Origin: Comamonadaceae bacterium | GTDB lineage: Bacteria; Pseudomonadota; Gammaproteobacteria; Burkholderiales; Burkholderiaceae_C | DNA length: 35,347 nt | Assembly (NCBI GenBank): GCA_014190675.1 | Contig: BJGT01000021.1 | Location: 1-35,347 of the forward strand | Direction of reading: 5' to 3' | Part shown: piece after piece, positions 18,476 to 28,394 of the stretch | How the letters are laid out: every line of letters starts with the position of its first letter | How positions within the stretch are numbered: position 1 is the stretch's first letter | Notes under the pieces: generated by a model | Seen by the model: only the letters and a program-made list of their open reading frames with translations | Told to the model about the DNA's origin: nothing | The model's database searches: none | Position numbers and translations under genes: made by a program

Positions 18476-18493
18476 GCCGGCCAGGGGGCCGGC
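18476..18493 (-). other. GC-rich stem-loop between asd and fimV
   Basis: GCCGGCC (18476-18482) and GGCCGGC (18487-18493) form a perfect 7-bp stem with a 4-base loop in the 70-base asd-fimV gap. There is no T-run after it in the direction of transcription, so it is not a standard terminator. It may attenuate or stabilise mRNA. A TAGAAT hexamer just downstream could be a -10 for fimV. Confidence 0.45.
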
Positions 18494-18505
18494 AGCGCTG
18501 CTTTT

Positions 18506-19669
18506 TCAGTGGGCCAGAAGAATTCGCAGCATGCGGCGCAGGGGTTCCGCAGCGCCCCACAGCAGCTGGTCGCCAATCGTGAATGCGCCAACATAGTTCG
18601 GGCCCATGGCAAGCTTGCGGATTCGTCCCACTGGAATGTCCAGCGTGCCGGTCACGGCCACTGGCGTGAGCCCTTTCAAGCTTGCTTCCCGCGTGTTGGG
18701 TATGACCTTGGCCCAGGGGTTGTCTGCAGCAATCAAGGCCTCGATATCGGCGCTAGGCAGGTTTTTCTTGAGCTTGAAGGTCAGTGCTTGGCTGTGGCAG
18801 CGCATGGCGCCCACACGCACGCAAAGCCCATCGACTGGGGTCTCTGCGCTGCCAAATGCTGCACCCTGCCCCAGGATTTTGTTGGCTTCAGCCCCGCCTT
18901 TCCACTCTTCGCGGGAGACGCCCCAGCCCGCCTCGTCCGATTGCTTGCCCAGGCCCAGGTCTTTGTCAATCCAGGGTATGAGGCTGCCGCCCAGGGGCAC
19001 GCCAAAGTTAGCGGTTTCCTGAGAGTCGAGCGAGCGCTGGCGGGCCAGCACCCGCTTGTCGATTTCCAGTATGGCGGATTTGGGATCGTCCAACAGGCCG
19101 CGCACCTCAGCATGGAGACTGCCAAACTGGGTCAGCAACTCCCGCATGTGCTGAGCCCCGCCGCCCGAGGCGGCCTGGTAGGTCATGCTGGTCATCCACT
19201 CGACCAAGCCCGCTTTGAACAGGGCGCCTACGCCCATCAGCATGCAACTCACCGTGCAGTTGCCGCCGATCCAATTTTTGCCGCCGGCAGTCATGGCCTT
19301 GTGGATGACCGGCAGATTGACCGGATCCAAAATAATGACAGCGTCTTTTTCCATTCGCAGCGTGGACGCCGCGTCGATCCAGTGCCCCTTCCAGCCCGAA
19401 GCGCGCAGCTTGGGAAAGACTTCGGTGGTGTAGTCGCCACCCTGGGTGCTGATGATGATGTCGCAACGCTTGAGCGCATCGATATTGAAGGCGTCTTGCA
19501 GTGTGGTTTCGTTCTTGGCCAGGTCAGGGGCCTGGCCGCCGGCATTCGATGTGGAGAAAAACAGTGGCTCGATCAGACTGAAGTCGCCCTCGATCTGCAT
19601 TCGGTCCATCAGCACAGAGCCAACCATTCCGCGCCAGCCGATCAGACCAACCAGATGTCCTGTTTTCAT
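18506..19669 (-). CDS. asd: aspartate-semialdehyde dehydrogenase
   Basis: Asd reduces aspartyl phosphate to aspartate semialdehyde, the branch point to lysine/diaminopimelate, threonine and methionine. The 387-residue protein has the NADP-binding start [16 protein letters not shown] and the active-site cysteine Cys138 in GGNCTVS, the form typical of gram-negative enzymes. [12 protein letters not shown] near residue 275 carries the active-site histidine. An AAGGGG lies a few bases before the ATG. It is separated from leuB by 214 bases, the largest gap in this cluster, so it may have its own promoter. Confidence 0.96.
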   Translation of the reverse strand: MKTGHLVGLIGWRGMVGSVLMDRMQIEGDFSLIEPLFFSTSNAGGQAPDLAKNETTLQDAFNIDALKRCDIIISTQGGDYTTEVFPKLRASGWKGHWIDAASTLRMEKDAVIILDPVNLPVIHKAMTAGGKNWIGGNCTVSCMLMGVGALFKAGLVEWMTSMTYQAASGGGAQHMRELLTQFGSLHAEVRGLLDDPKSAILEIDKRVLARQRSLDSQETANFGVPLGGSLIPWIDKDLGLGKQSDEAGWGVSREEWKGGAEANKILGQGAAFGSAETPVDGLCVRVGAMRCHSQALTFKLKKNLPSADIEALIAADNPWAKVIPNTREASLKGLTPVAVTGTLDIPVGRIRKLAMGPNYVGAFTIGDQLLWGAAEPLRRMLRILLAH

Positions 19670-19883
19670 GATATTGCCCCTTCAGATGTATGTGAGTGAT
19701 TTGCATCTGCCCGGCTCGTCTGGCCGGTGGGGGCGCGACGAACCAGGCTCGACTAGCCCTTGGTGTCGGTTTGGGTGAATGTCCGACCGCAAGCTCGGCA
19801 CTGGCGCGACAACACCCAGCCCGGGAGAGCGGTTGTGCATGGCGCGCGAGCTTGATCAAACATGGCTAGATTGTAGTTTGACG

Positions 19884-20954
19884 CTATGCCAGCGCTCGAA
19901 CAACCGCAGCGCCCATCTCGGCGGTGCCCACGCGGGTGGTGCCGGGGCTGAAGATGTCCGATGTGCGCAGTCCCTGGACCAGTACGCGCTTGACGGCAGC
20001 TTCGATTCTTTGGGCCGCCGCCTCCTGCTTGAGGCTGTAGCGCAGCATCATGGCCGCACTCAATATCGTGGCCAAGGGGTTGGCAATGCCCTTGCCGGCG
20101 ATGTCTGGTGCGCTGCCATGACTGGGCTCGTAAAGCCCCTGGTTGGTGGCATTCAGGCTGGCCGAAGGGAGCATGCCGATGGATCCGGTGAGCATCGCTG
20201 CCTCATCGCTGAGGATGTCGCCAAACATATTGCCGGTGACCACAACATCAAATTTCTTGGGCTCGCGCACCAATTGCATGGCGGCGTTGTCAACATACAT
20301 GTGGTCCAGCGCCACATCCGGATATTGCTTGCCAATGTCACTGACCACGTCTTTCCAGAACTGGAAGGTTTCCAGTACATTGGCCTTGTCCACGCTGGTG
20401 ACGCGTTGGCTGCGTTTACGTGCTGCCTGGAATGCCACATGGGCAATGCGCTCGATTTCTGGCCGGGTGTAGCGCATGGTGTCGAAAGCTTCTTCTGCGC
20501 CTGCAAACAAGCCGTCTGTGGCGACTCGGCGACCGCGTGGCTGGCCAAAATAAATATCGCCAGTGAGCTCGCGGATGATCAGGATATCAAGCCCGGCAAT
20601 CAACTCGGGCTTGAGGCTGGAGGCGTCAACGAGCTGCTCGTAGCAAATGGCCGGACGAAAATTAGCGAACAAGCCCAGATGTTTTCGCAGCCCTAGGATC
20701 GCTTGTTCGGGCCGCAACGGGCGGTCAAGCGTGTCGTATTTCCAGTCGCCCACTGCACCAAACAACACCGCGTCGGCCTGCTGGGCCAGCCGCAGCGTGG
20801 CTTCGGGCAGCGGGTGGCCATGGGCGTCGTAGGCAGCGCCGCCGACCAGCGCGGTCTCCATCTCAAACGACAGATCCAGCGCTTCGAGCACCTTCACGGC
20901 TTGGGCGACGATTTCAGTGCCTATTCCGTCACCCGGCAAAACCGCAATTTTCAT
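19884..20954 (-). CDS. leuB: 3-isopropylmalate dehydrogenase
   Basis: LeuB oxidises and decarboxylates 3-isopropylmalate to 2-oxoisocaproate with NAD in leucine synthesis. The 356-residue protein begins [16 protein letters not shown]. It has [13 protein letters not shown], the signature region [19 protein letters not shown], and [26 protein letters not shown], which holds the metal-binding aspartates. The frame is open upstream, but ATG 20954 fits the family. It lies 29 bases after leuD. The 214 bases downstream, before asd, hold no gene that I recognise. Confidence 0.97.
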   Translation of the reverse strand: MKIAVLPGDGIGTEIVAQAVKVLEALDLSFEMETALVGGAAYDAHGHPLPEATLRLAQQADAVLFGAVGDWKYDTLDRPLRPEQAILGLRKHLGLFANFRPAICYEQLVDASSLKPELIAGLDILIIRELTGDIYFGQPRGRRVATDGLFAGAEEAFDTMRYTRPEIERIAHVAFQAARKRSQRVTSVDKANVLETFQFWKDVVSDIGKQYPDVALDHMYVDNAAMQLVREPKKFDVVVTGNMFGDILSDEAAMLTGSIGMLPSASLNATNQGLYEPSHGSAPDIAGKGIANPLATILSAAMMLRYSLKQEAAAQRIEAAVKRVLVQGLRTSDIFSPGTTRVGTAEMGAAVVRALA

Positions 20955-20983
20955 GGCTTGGTAACAATGTTTGTGAGGAAGGT

Positions 20984-21634
20984 TCAGGTGATCAGGCTGT
21001 GGGCCAGCCATGGCTTTTCGGCCAGACGCTGGGCCTCAAAGGCACGAATTTTATCGGCGTGGCGCAGGGTCAGGCCGATGTCGTCGAAACCGTTGATCAG
21101 GCAGTACTTACGAAATGCTTGCACCTCAAAGGGCAGCTCCTGCCCATCTGGCTTGAGAACCACTTGGCGCTGCAGGTCAATGGTCAGGCTGTAGCCCGGA
21201 AAAGCGGCCGACTCGTCGAACAGAGCGCTTACCTGCGCCTCTGACAACACAATTGGCAACAGTCCGTTTTTGAAGCTGTTGTTGAAAAAAATATCTGCGT
21301 AACTCGGGGCGATGATGGCGCGAAATCCGAATTGGTCAAGCGCCCAAGGCGCATGCTCGCGCGACGAGCCGCAGCCAAAATTCTTGCGCGCCAGCAGGAT
21401 GCAGGCCCCTTGGTAGCGGGCCTGGTTGAGAACAAAGTCGGGGTTTGGGCGGCGGCTGTTGGGGTCCTGCCCGGGGTAACCGGGGTCAAGGTAGCGCCAT
21501 TGGTCAAACAGATTTTGGCCAAATCCGGTTTTTCGGATCGACTTGAGGAACTGTTTGGGAATGATGGCATCGGTATCAACATTTTCCCGGTCCATCGGGG
21601 CCACCAGGCCCTTGAGCGTGTCAAATTTTTGCAT
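20984..21634 (-). CDS. leuD: 3-isopropylmalate dehydratase small subunit
   Basis: LeuD is the swivel-domain subunit that joins LeuC to isomerise 2-isopropylmalate to 3-isopropylmalate. The 216-residue protein shows [24 protein letters not shown] near the start. The substrate loop region [24 protein letters not shown] and [23 protein letters not shown] follow. The length fits bacterial LeuD. It starts only 12 bases after leuC and is followed by leuB, the common leuC-leuD-leuB order. In some relatives a small lipoprotein gene separates leuC and leuD; here there is no room for one. Confidence 0.97.
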   Translation of the reverse strand: MQKFDTLKGLVAPMDRENVDTDAIIPKQFLKSIRKTGFGQNLFDQWRYLDPGYPGQDPNSRRPNPDFVLNQARYQGACILLARKNFGCGSSREHAPWALDQFGFRAIIAPSYADIFFNNSFKNGLLPIVLSEAQVSALFDESAAFPGYSLTIDLQRQVVLKPDGQELPFEVQAFRKYCLINGFDDIGLTLRHADKIRAFEAQRLAEKPWLAHSLIT

Positions 21635-21646
21635 GTGCGTCGGTTC

Positions 21647-23092
21647 TCAGGCAAACTGCCGGGTGTCGACAAAATGGCCATGGATGGCCGCCGCGGCCGC
21701 CATGGCTGGGCTCACCAGGTGGGTGCGTCCACCGGCCCCTTGGCGGCCTTCAAAATTACGGTTGCTGGTCGAGGCGCAGCGTTCGCCGGGCTCGAGCCGG
21801 TCAGCGTTCATGGCCAGGCACATGGAGCAGCCCGGTTCGCGCCATTCAAAGCCGGCAGCGCGAAAAATCTCGTGCAGACCCTCCTGTTCAGCTTGCGCCT
21901 TAACCAAGCCAGAACCCGGAACCACCATGGCCAGTTTGATATTTTTCGCCACTTTTCGCCCAAGCTTGCGCACCACCGCTGCGGCTTCGCGCATGTCTTC
22001 AATGCGGCTGTTGGTGCATGAGCCAATAAAGACCTTGTCGACATAGAGATCGTTGAGCGCCTTGCCAGGCTCTAAGCCCATATAGGTCAGGGACCGTTCG
22101 ATGGCACTGCGTTTGCTGGCGTCTTTTTCTTTGTCTGGGTCGGGCACTCGGCTGTCGATGCCGAGCACCATCTCGGGAGAGGTGCCCCAGGTCACCTGGG
22201 GAATCAATTGGCTCGCATCGAGCTCGACCAAGGCATCGAAATTGGCATCCGCGTCAGAGTGCAGGGTTTTCCAGTAAGCCACTGCCTGTTCCCACTCAAG
22301 CGTTGCCGCATCACCAGAGGCCAGATGACCGGGGGCCAGCGGTCGGCCCCGCACATAGTCAATGGTTTTGTCGTCCACCGCCACCAGGCCTGCCCGGGCG
22401 CCAGCCTCGATGGCCATATTGCACACTGTCATGCGGCCTTCCATGCTCAGCGCGCTGATGGCCTTGCCGCCGAATTCGATGGTGTACCCGGTGCCGCCTG
22501 CGGTGCCAATTCGGCCGATGATGGCCAGCACGATATCTTTGCCGCTGCAGCCGCGTGCCAATGTGCCACTCACCCGGACCAACATATTTTTGGCTTTTTT
22601 TGCCAGCAGGGTCTGGGTCGCCAAGACATGCTCGACTTCACTGGTTCCGATGCCGTGCGCCAAAGCACCAAAGGCGCCGTGGGTAGAGGTGTGCGAGTCA
22701 CCGCAAACTACCGTCATGCCAGGCAGGGTGGCGCCGTTTTCCGGGCCGATCACATGCACGATGCCCTGGCGTTTGGACAAAAACGGAAAATAAGCCGCAG
22801 CACCAAATTGCTGCATATTGCTGTCCAAGGTCATCACCTGCTCTTTGCTGGTGGGGTCGGTGATCCCTGCATAGCCCTGTTCCCAGCCTGTGGTGGGCGT
22901 GTTGTGGTCCGCTGTGGCGACGATGGAACTGTTGCGCCAGACCGTGCGACCAGCCTGACGCAGACCCTCAAAGGCCTGCGGGCTGGTAACCTCGTGCACC
23001 AAGTGGCGGTCTATGTAGAGGATGGCAGTACCATCGTCCTCGGTGTGGACAACGTGCGCGTCCCACAGTTTGTCGTAGAGGGTGCGTCCCAT
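21647..23092 (-). CDS. leuC: 3-isopropylmalate dehydratase large subunit
   Basis: LeuC carries the [4Fe-4S] cluster of isopropylmalate isomerase. The 481-residue protein has the three expected cluster ligands: Cys359 in [12 protein letters not shown], and Cys422 and Cys425 in GCSMCLAMN. It also has [22 protein letters not shown] and the start [21 protein letters not shown] lies 5-10 bases before the ATG. It is the first gene of the leu-asd-fimV-truA-trp-accD run. A 139-base gap separates it from gltA upstream, and a palindrome AGCGGC/GCCGCT (23120-23132) lies 28 bases before the start. Confidence 0.97.
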   Translation of the reverse strand: MGRTLYDKLWDAHVVHTEDDGTAILYIDRHLVHEVTSPQAFEGLRQAGRTVWRNSSIVATADHNTPTTGWEQGYAGITDPTSKEQVMTLDSNMQQFGAAAYFPFLSKRQGIVHVIGPENGATLPGMTVVCGDSHTSTHGAFGALAHGIGTSEVEHVLATQTLLAKKAKNMLVRVSGTLARGCSGKDIVLAIIGRIGTAGGTGYTIEFGGKAISALSMEGRMTVCNMAIEAGARAGLVAVDDKTIDYVRGRPLAPGHLASGDAATLEWEQAVAYWKTLHSDADANFDALVELDASQLIPQVTWGTSPEMVLGIDSRVPDPDKEKDASKRSAIERSLTYMGLEPGKALNDLYVDKVFIGSCTNSRIEDMREAAAVVRKLGRKVAKNIKLAMVVPGSGLVKAQAEQEGLHEIFRAAGFEWREPGCSMCLAMNADRLEPGERCASTSNRNFEGRQGAGGRTHLVSPAMAAAAAIHGHFVDTRQFA

Positions 23093-23119
23093 GTTTTTCC
23101 TTAGTGTTGCGGCATTTTA

Positions 23120-23132
23120 AGCGGCTGCCGCT
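23120..23132 (-). promoter_or_regulatory. palindrome in the leuC upstream region
   Basis: AGCGGC and GCCGCT flank one central base, giving a 13-bp palindrome 28 bases before the leuC ATG. A TAAAAT hexamer next to it (23118-23113, minus) could be a -10, although no good -35 is seen. It may be an operator or part of a leader hairpin. Binding by any regulator is not shown. Confidence 0.3.
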
Positions 23133-23231
23133 ACCCCGTTCTCACACTAAGCCGTACCCTGGGGCCCAAGTCCGCTGGGCCTGAGGGCGAATCAACTCCT
23201 TTGATTTTGCTGGATGCGGGCTTTTGCGCTG

Positions 23232-24542
23232 TCAACGCTGGGCAATCGGCAGCACGTCGCGGCGGATCGAGCCTGAAAAAAGCTGGCGCGGACGGCCGAT
23301 TTTGTATTCGGGGTCGCCGATCATTTCATTGAGCTGGGCAATCCAGCCGACCGTGCGGGCCAGCGCAAAAATAGCGGTGAACAGGCTCACCGGTATGCCA
23401 ATGGCGCGCTGGACGATGCCGGAATAGAAGTCGACATTGGGATAGAGCTTGCGCTGCACAAAGTAGTCGTCCTCGAGGGCAATTTTCTCCAGTGCCATCG
23501 CCAGCTTGAATAAAGGGTCATTTTCCAGGCCCAGCGAGGCCAGCACTTCCTTGCAGGTCTCTTGCATCAACTTGGCGCGTGGGTCGTAGTTCTTGTAAAC
23601 ACGGTGACCAAAGCCCATGAGTTTGACGCCCGAATTTTTATCTTTGACCTGCTCCATGAATTGGCCCACCTTGGCAATTCCGCCCATCGCCTGAATGTCT
23701 TCGAGCATGTTCAGGCAGGCTTCATTGGCGCCCCCATGGGCCGGACCCCACAAGCAGGCCACGCCTGCCGCAATTGCTGCAAAGGGGTTGGTGCCAGAGC
23801 TGCCGCACAGACGCACAGTCGAGGTGGAGGCGTTTTGTTCATGGTCGGCATGCAGAACAAAAATACGGTCGAGCGCCCGCTCTATCACCGGGTTGACCAC
23901 ATAGTCCTCGCAGGGCGTGGCAAACATCATGTGCAAAAAGTTGCCCGCGTAGCTTAGGCTGTTCTTTGGGTACATATAGGGCTGGCCGGCACTGTATTTG
24001 TAGGCCATGGCCACCAGCGTTGGCATTTTCGCGATCAAGCGCAGGGCCGATATATCCCGGTGCTCGGGGTTGTGGATGTCGGTGCTGTCATGGTAGAAGG
24101 CCGACAGCGCGCCAACCAGACCAGTCATGATGGCCATTGGATGAGCATCACGGCGAAAACCACGCAGAAAGAATTGCATTTGCTCGTTGACCATGGTGTG
24201 GTAGGTCACGCGCTTGGTGAACTCGGCCTTGGCAGCGATGTCAGGCAGACGCCCATATAAAAGCAAGTGGCAGGTTTCCATGAAATCGCAGGTGGTTGCC
24301 AACTGCTCGATCGGGTAGCCGCGGTACAGCAACTCGCCTTTGTCGCCGTCAATGTAGGTGATCGCCGACTGGCATGCTGAGGTCGACAAAAACCCCGGGT
24401 CGTAGGTGAACATGCCGGTTTGGGCATACAGCTTGCGAATGTCAATCACATCTGGCCCGACAGTGCCTCGGTAGACCGGTAAATCAATGCTGGCGCTGCC
24501 GTTACTGAACGACAGGGTAGCCTTGTTGTCAGCGAGTTTCAT
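23232..24542 (-). CDS. gltA: citrate synthase (type I)
   Basis: GltA condenses acetyl-CoA and oxaloacetate to citrate, the entry step of the TCA cycle. The 436-residue protein has the gram-negative hexameric-type N-terminal domain ([24 protein letters not shown]). The active-site residues are His269 in [10 protein letters not shown], His313 in [10 protein letters not shown] and Asp371 in NVDFYSG. The ATG directly abuts the sdhE stop (TAA then ATG), so it is very probably translated from the sdh mRNA. It ends 139 bases before leuC. A 6-bp stem (23163-23168 with 23176-23181) lies downstream but has no T-run. Confidence 0.97.
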   Translation of the reverse strand: MKLADNKATLSFSNGSASIDLPVYRGTVGPDVIDIRKLYAQTGMFTYDPGFLSTSACQSAITYIDGDKGELLYRGYPIEQLATTCDFMETCHLLLYGRLPDIAAKAEFTKRVTYHTMVNEQMQFFLRGFRRDAHPMAIMTGLVGALSAFYHDSTDIHNPEHRDISALRLIAKMPTLVAMAYKYSAGQPYMYPKNSLSYAGNFLHMMFATPCEDYVVNPVIERALDRIFVLHADHEQNASTSTVRLCGSSGTNPFAAIAAGVACLWGPAHGGANEACLNMLEDIQAMGGIAKVGQFMEQVKDKNSGVKLMGFGHRVYKNYDPRAKLMQETCKEVLASLGLENDPLFKLAMALEKIALEDDYFVQRKLYPNVDFYSGIVQRAIGIPVSLFTAIFALARTVGWIAQLNEMIGDPEYKIGRPRQLFSGSIRRDVLPIAQR

Positions 24543-24827
24543 TTAAAGCCTTTCAAGGGGTTGTCTCAACATAGCCAAAATTTCACGGGTATCAGTGCGA
24601 TCCAGCGCAGTATCGATTTGCCCCAAGGACTTGCGCGCCAACTGCAGATCCAACAAGTCCCGGTCGCCCAAATCCATCAGATCGCCCAGGGCCTGGGCTT
24701 GGCTGCGGGTCAGGGTACTCTCGAAGCGATTAAAAAAGCGCTCAATCAATAAATCGTTCTCAAGCAGGCCGCGTCGGCAGCGCCAGCGAAGCTTGCTCAA
24801 ACCTCGTTGATCAAGCAATTCTTCCAT
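24543..24827 (-). CDS. sdhE: FAD assembly factor SdhE
   Basis: SdhE (YgfY/Sdh5 family) helps attach FAD covalently to SdhA. The 94-residue protein has the family motif RGxxE as RRGLLEND (18-25), preceded by the typical LSKLRWRCRRG. The small helical fold and length fit. Its place between sdhB and gltA, with the FAD-bound SdhA encoded two genes upstream, supports the assignment strongly. It starts 23 bases after sdhB, and its stop abuts the gltA start. Confidence 0.92.
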   Translation of the reverse strand: MEELLDQRGLSKLRWRCRRGLLENDLLIERFFNRFESTLTRSQAQALGDLMDLGDRDLLDLQLARKSLGQIDTALDRTDTREILAMLRQPLERL

Positions 24828-24850
24828 GTGGCCTCGCTGTCATATCGCCT

Positions 24851-25555
24851 TCAAACGGTGCGCAGCACCATCATCTCCTTGATTTTCCCGATGGCCCGGG
24901 TGGGATTGAGTCCCTTGGGGCAAACATCGACGCAATTCATGATGGTATGGCATCGGAACAAGCGATAGGGATCTTCCAGATTGTCGAGCCTCTCGGCGGT
25001 GGCTTCGTCACGGCTGTCAGCGATAAAGCGGTAGGCCTGCAACAGCCCGGCAGGACCGACGAACTTGTCTGGATTCCACCAAAAACTTGGGCAACTGGTA
25101 GAGCAACTGGCGCAGAGTATGCATTCGTACAGGCCGTTGAGTTCTTCCCGCTCCTCAGGGCTTTGCAGGCGTTCCTTCTCGGGTGGGGCGGCATCGTTGA
25201 TCAAGTAGGGCTTGATGGAGTTGTACTGCTTGAAAAATTGGGTCATGTCCACAATCAGATCGCGGATCACCGGCAGACCTGGCAGGGGCTTGAGCACGAT
25301 GGTCCCGGACAGGGTGCGCATATTCGTCAGGCAGGCCAAGCCATTTTTGCCGTTGATATTCATTGCGTCTGAGCCGCAAACGCCTTCCCTGCAAGAGCGA
25401 CGAAAGGAGATGGCCGGATCAATTGCTTTGAGCTTCATCAGGGCATCAAGCAGCATGCGCTCGCTGCCGTCAAGCTCCACCTCGATGGTTTGCATGTAGG
25501 GCTTGGCGTCCTGGTCGGGGTCGTAGCGGTAGATTTTGAAAGTACGTTTACTCAT
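24851..25555 (-). CDS. sdhB: succinate dehydrogenase iron-sulfur subunit
   Basis: SdhB passes electrons from the FAD of SdhA to the quinone through three iron-sulfur clusters. The 234-residue protein has the [2Fe-2S] ligand region CREGVCGSDAMNINGKNGLAC (55-75). CILCASCSTSCPS follows for the [4Fe-4S] cluster, and CHTIMNCVDVCPKGLNP for the [3Fe-4S] cluster. The numbering of the first group matches E. coli SdhB. It lies 61 bases after sdhA and 23 before sdhE. Confidence 0.97.
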   Translation of the reverse strand: MSKRTFKIYRYDPDQDAKPYMQTIEVELDGSERMLLDALMKLKAIDPAISFRRSCREGVCGSDAMNINGKNGLACLTNMRTLSGTIVLKPLPGLPVIRDLIVDMTQFFKQYNSIKPYLINDAAPPEKERLQSPEEREELNGLYECILCASCSTSCPSFWWNPDKFVGPAGLLQAYRFIADSRDEATAERLDNLEDPYRLFRCHTIMNCVDVCPKGLNPTRAIGKIKEMMVLRTV

Positions 25556-25616
25556 GGCTGGTTCCGGCTGGTTGGCGTCTGGGCGTTAGAGGCGACGGCT
25601 GTCTTGGTCATTGAAC

Positions 25617-27407
25617 TCAAAATGTGCGCACCTTTAATTCAACTGTCGCCACAGTCAAGGGCTTCATCTGCACCGGTTTGTAGCTCAGCCGATTGCCTTC
25701 GCGGTACCACAGGCTGTGTTTATGCCATTCGCTGTCGTTGCGGCCGTTTGGATGCTCCGGGCAGTCACCATAGTCGTCAACGCTGTGCGCGCCCCGGCTT
25801 TCATGGCGCGCCGCCGCCGACACCATGGTGGCCTCGGCGGCTTCGATCAGGTTCTCAACTTCCAGGGCCTCGATGCGGGCTGTGTTGAAGACCCTAGACT
25901 TGTCCTTCAGGTTGATTGAATTGACCCGCTGGCGCAGACCGGCCACTTTGGCCACGCCCTCGTCCATGCTCGCCTGGGTGCGAAAAACGCCGGCATGCTG
26001 CTGCATGGTGGCGCGCAGTTCGTTGGCGACATCCTGCGCGTATTCTCCTGTGCTTGCATGGTCTAGGCGGGAGAGGCGAGTCAGGGTGCGCTCGGCGGCA
26101 TCTGCTGGCAGGGGCTTGTGCGTCCGGTTGCTGTTGTTGAACTCGACGATGTGATTACCCGCCGCCCGACCGAACACCAGCAAGTCGAGCAGTGAGTTGG
26201 TGCCCAAACGGTTGGCGCCGTGCACACTGACGCAGGAGCACTCGCCCACCGCATACAGGCCGTTGACCACCTCGTTGTGTCGGCCATTGGCCTGAACCAC
26301 CACCTGGCCGCGGATATTGGTGGGAATGCCGCCCATCTGGTAGTGGATTGTGGGCACCACAGGTATGGGTTCCTTGGTGATGTCGACATTGGCAAAGTTA
26401 TGGCCGATCTCAAGCACCGAGGGCAGTCGCTTCATGATGGTGTCTACGCCCAGATGGTCGAGCTTGAGCAGCACATGGTCTTTATTTGGACCGCAGCCCC
26501 GCCCTTCCTTGATTTCCTGGTCCATGGAACGCGAGACGAAGTCGCGCGGCGCCAGATCTTTGAGCGTGGGCGCGTAGCGTTCCATGAAGCGCTCACCCAG
26601 GCTGTTGAGCAAAATTGCGCCCTCCCCACGGCAGCCCTCGGTGAGCAGCACGCCCGCACCGGCAACCCCTGTGGGGTGGAACTGCCAGAACTCCATATCC
26701 TCTAACGGAATCCCGGCACGTGCGGCCAGGCCGAGCCCGTCACCCGTGTTGATGTACGCGTTGGTGGACGCGGCAAAGATGCGCCCGGCCCCGCCCGTGG
26801 CCAGCAGTGTGGTTTTTGCCTCCAAGATGTGAAGGTCCCCGGTTTCCATCTCCAGCGCGGTCACTCCCAAGACGTCGCCATCAGCGTCCCGGACCAGGTC
26901 GAGCGCCATCCATTCGACAAAAAAACTGGTTCTGGCTTTGATGTTTTGTTGGTAGAGCGTGTGCAACATCGCATGCCCAGTGCGGTCCGCTGCTGCGCAG
27001 GCGCGCTCAACCGCTTTTTCGCCATAGTTGGCCGTGTGCCCACCAAACGGCCTTTGGTAGATGGTTCCGTCTGGGTTGCGGTCAAAAGGCATGCCCATGT
27101 GCTCAAGGTCGTAAACCACCTTGGGCGCTTCACGGCACATGAATTCGATCGCGTCCTGATCGCCCAGCCAATCGGAGCCTTTGATCGTGTCGTAAAAATG
27201 GTAGTGCCAGTTGTCCTCGTTCATGTTGCCCAGCGATGCGCCAATGCCGCCCTGGGCCGCCACCGTGTGGGAGCGGGTCGGAAAAACCTTGCTGAGCACT
27301 GCCACATTCAGGCCAGCGCGCGCCAGTTGCAGCGAGGCCCGCATGCCGGAGCCGCCAGCGCCCACAATGACGACATCAAATTTTCTTCTGGTTACGGAAT
27401 AAGTCAT
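25617..27407 (-). CDS. sdhA: succinate dehydrogenase flavoprotein subunit
   Basis: SdhA oxidises succinate to fumarate with covalently bound FAD, on the cytoplasmic face of the inner membrane. The 596-residue protein has the Rossmann start FDVVIVGAGGSGMRAS (10-25) and the FAD-linked histidine His47 in RSHTVAAQGG. It also has the active-site regions FHPTGVAGAGVLLTEGCRGEG and GECSCVSVHGANRLGTNSLLD. The C-terminus ends KVRTF, as expected. It sits between sdhD (51 bases) and sdhB in the standard sdhCDAB order. Confidence 0.97.
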   Translation of the reverse strand: MTYSVTRRKFDVVIVGAGGSGMRASLQLARAGLNVAVLSKVFPTRSHTVAAQGGIGASLGNMNEDNWHYHFYDTIKGSDWLGDQDAIEFMCREAPKVVYDLEHMGMPFDRNPDGTIYQRPFGGHTANYGEKAVERACAAADRTGHAMLHTLYQQNIKARTSFFVEWMALDLVRDADGDVLGVTALEMETGDLHILEAKTTLLATGGAGRIFAASTNAYINTGDGLGLAARAGIPLEDMEFWQFHPTGVAGAGVLLTEGCRGEGAILLNSLGERFMERYAPTLKDLAPRDFVSRSMDQEIKEGRGCGPNKDHVLLKLDHLGVDTIMKRLPSVLEIGHNFANVDITKEPIPVVPTIHYQMGGIPTNIRGQVVVQANGRHNEVVNGLYAVGECSCVSVHGANRLGTNSLLDLLVFGRAAGNHIVEFNNSNRTHKPLPADAAERTLTRLSRLDHASTGEYAQDVANELRATMQQHAGVFRTQASMDEGVAKVAGLRQRVNSINLKDKSRVFNTARIEALEVENLIEAAEATMVSAAARHESRGAHSVDDYGDCPEHPNGRNDSEWHKHSLWYREGNRLSYKPVQMKPLTVATVELKVRTF

Positions 27408-27458
27408 GAATTTTTAAAGACTGTGAGACTGGGGTGGGGCCGCCGCGCTGGTTTTTCT

Positions 27459-27824
27459 TTACAGCCGCCACAGGACCTGGATAGACCAGCCGGCGCAGCC
27501 GACCAGCCAGACCAGCGAAAGAACCTGCAAGGACAGCCGCAGTGCCAGCGGTTTGATGTAATCCATCCAGATATCGCGCACGCCAACCCAGGCGTGGTAG
27601 AGCAGGGCAAGAATCACTGTGAAGGTGATGACCTTCATCCACTGGGCTGAGAAAATGCTGGCCCATTTAACATAACCAATGCTTCCCTTGAACAGCAGCA
27701 GTTGTGCCAGCACCAGGGCGGTAAACAAGGCCATCAGGACTGCTGTGACCCGTTGAGCCAGCCAGTCTCGCAGGCCGTAGTGCGCTCCCACAACGATGCG
27801 CTTTGAGCCGTAATTCACTGCCAT
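27459..27824 (-). CDS. sdhD: succinate dehydrogenase membrane anchor subunit
   Basis: SdhD is one of the two membrane subunits that bind heme b and ubiquinone. The 121-residue protein has three transmembrane segments (about 23-45, 62-84 and 92-117). The conserved block YHAWVGVRDIWMDY (76-89) includes the heme-region His77 and the quinone-site Asp88 and Tyr89. It starts 13 bases after sdhC. Sequence conservation is low in this family, so the call rests on that block and on the operon position. Confidence 0.94.
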   Translation of the reverse strand: MAVNYGSKRIVVGAHYGLRDWLAQRVTAVLMALFTALVLAQLLLFKGSIGYVKWASIFSAQWMKVITFTVILALLYHAWVGVRDIWMDYIKPLALRLSLQVLSLVWLVGCAGWSIQVLWRL

Positions 27825-27837
27825 GGTTGATCCGCTT

Positions 27838-28275
27838 TCAGTACAGGCCGAATAATTTAAGTCCGAGCACCAGCGTCAAGCCCGAACCCGCGGCCAGGGT
27901 GAAGACAGCTGATGATCGACCAAACTCCCTGTCTACGGCATGCCGTATGTCCATCCACAGGTGGCGCAAACCGGCGATCAGGTGGTGTAAAAAGGCCCAA
28001 ATCAAGACCAGCGCGAGCAGCTTCCAGGCGACACCGGGCAGTCCTAGCATGCCGGATTCAAAGACGGCGGTGAACCTGGCGAATGAAATTTCAGACGACA
28101 CCGACACATCGAACAGCCAGATCACGAAGGGCATCAGGACAAACATCAGGGCGCCACTGATACGGTGCAGTATCGACACCCAGCCGGCAGGCGGCAGTCG
28201 GTAGGTCGGCAGGTCTTTGAAGGCGTTGATGTTGCGAAATTCAGCTCGCTGGCTGGGCGTGACGGTGTCAGTCAT
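27838..28275 (-). CDS. sdhC: succinate dehydrogenase cytochrome b556 subunit
   Basis: SdhC anchors the complex and binds heme b with SdhD. The 145-residue protein has RLPPAGWVSILHRISGALMF (26-45), the family signature with the quinone-site Ser and Arg, and FLHHLIAGLRHLWMD (95-109), where His98 corresponds to the E. coli heme ligand His84. Three membrane segments are visible (about 39-60, 83-104 and 122-144). I start it at ATG 28275; the frame is open 17 codons further. A 119-base gap separates it from gntR upstream and holds a possible TAGAAT -10. Confidence 0.95.
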   Translation of the reverse strand: MTDTVTPSQRAEFRNINAFKDLPTYRLPPAGWVSILHRISGALMFVLMPFVIWLFDVSVSSEISFARFTAVFESGMLGLPGVAWKLLALVLIWAFLHHLIAGLRHLWMDIRHAVDREFGRSSAVFTLAAGSGLTLVLGLKLFGLY

Positions 28276-28326
28276 GTTGGCTTTCTTGGGTCGCTGCGTC
28301 AGCTTTGTTCGATTCGGCTTAAACAA

Positions 28327-28332
28327 ATTCTA
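28327..28332 (-). promoter_or_regulatory. possible -10 element for the sdh operon
   Basis: TAGAAT on the minus strand (28332-28327) matches five of six consensus positions. It lies 51 bases before the sdhC ATG, in the gap after gntR. The sequence around it is AT-rich compared with its surroundings, with the small palindrome ATTGCAAT next to it. No good -35 is seen. If it is not used, sdh would be transcribed from the gntR promoter. Confidence 0.3.
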
Positions 28333-28394
28333 TTGCAATGCAGCAAATCAGGCTCGGCCAGCGCGATAGCCACTGGCAAGTCACACTGCTGAAC

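Noticed and set aside
19670..19883. Hidden small gene between leuB and asd
   Set aside because: Minus-strand frames here are short, Arg/Ala-rich and lack a ribosome site; no RNA gene structure is apparent either.
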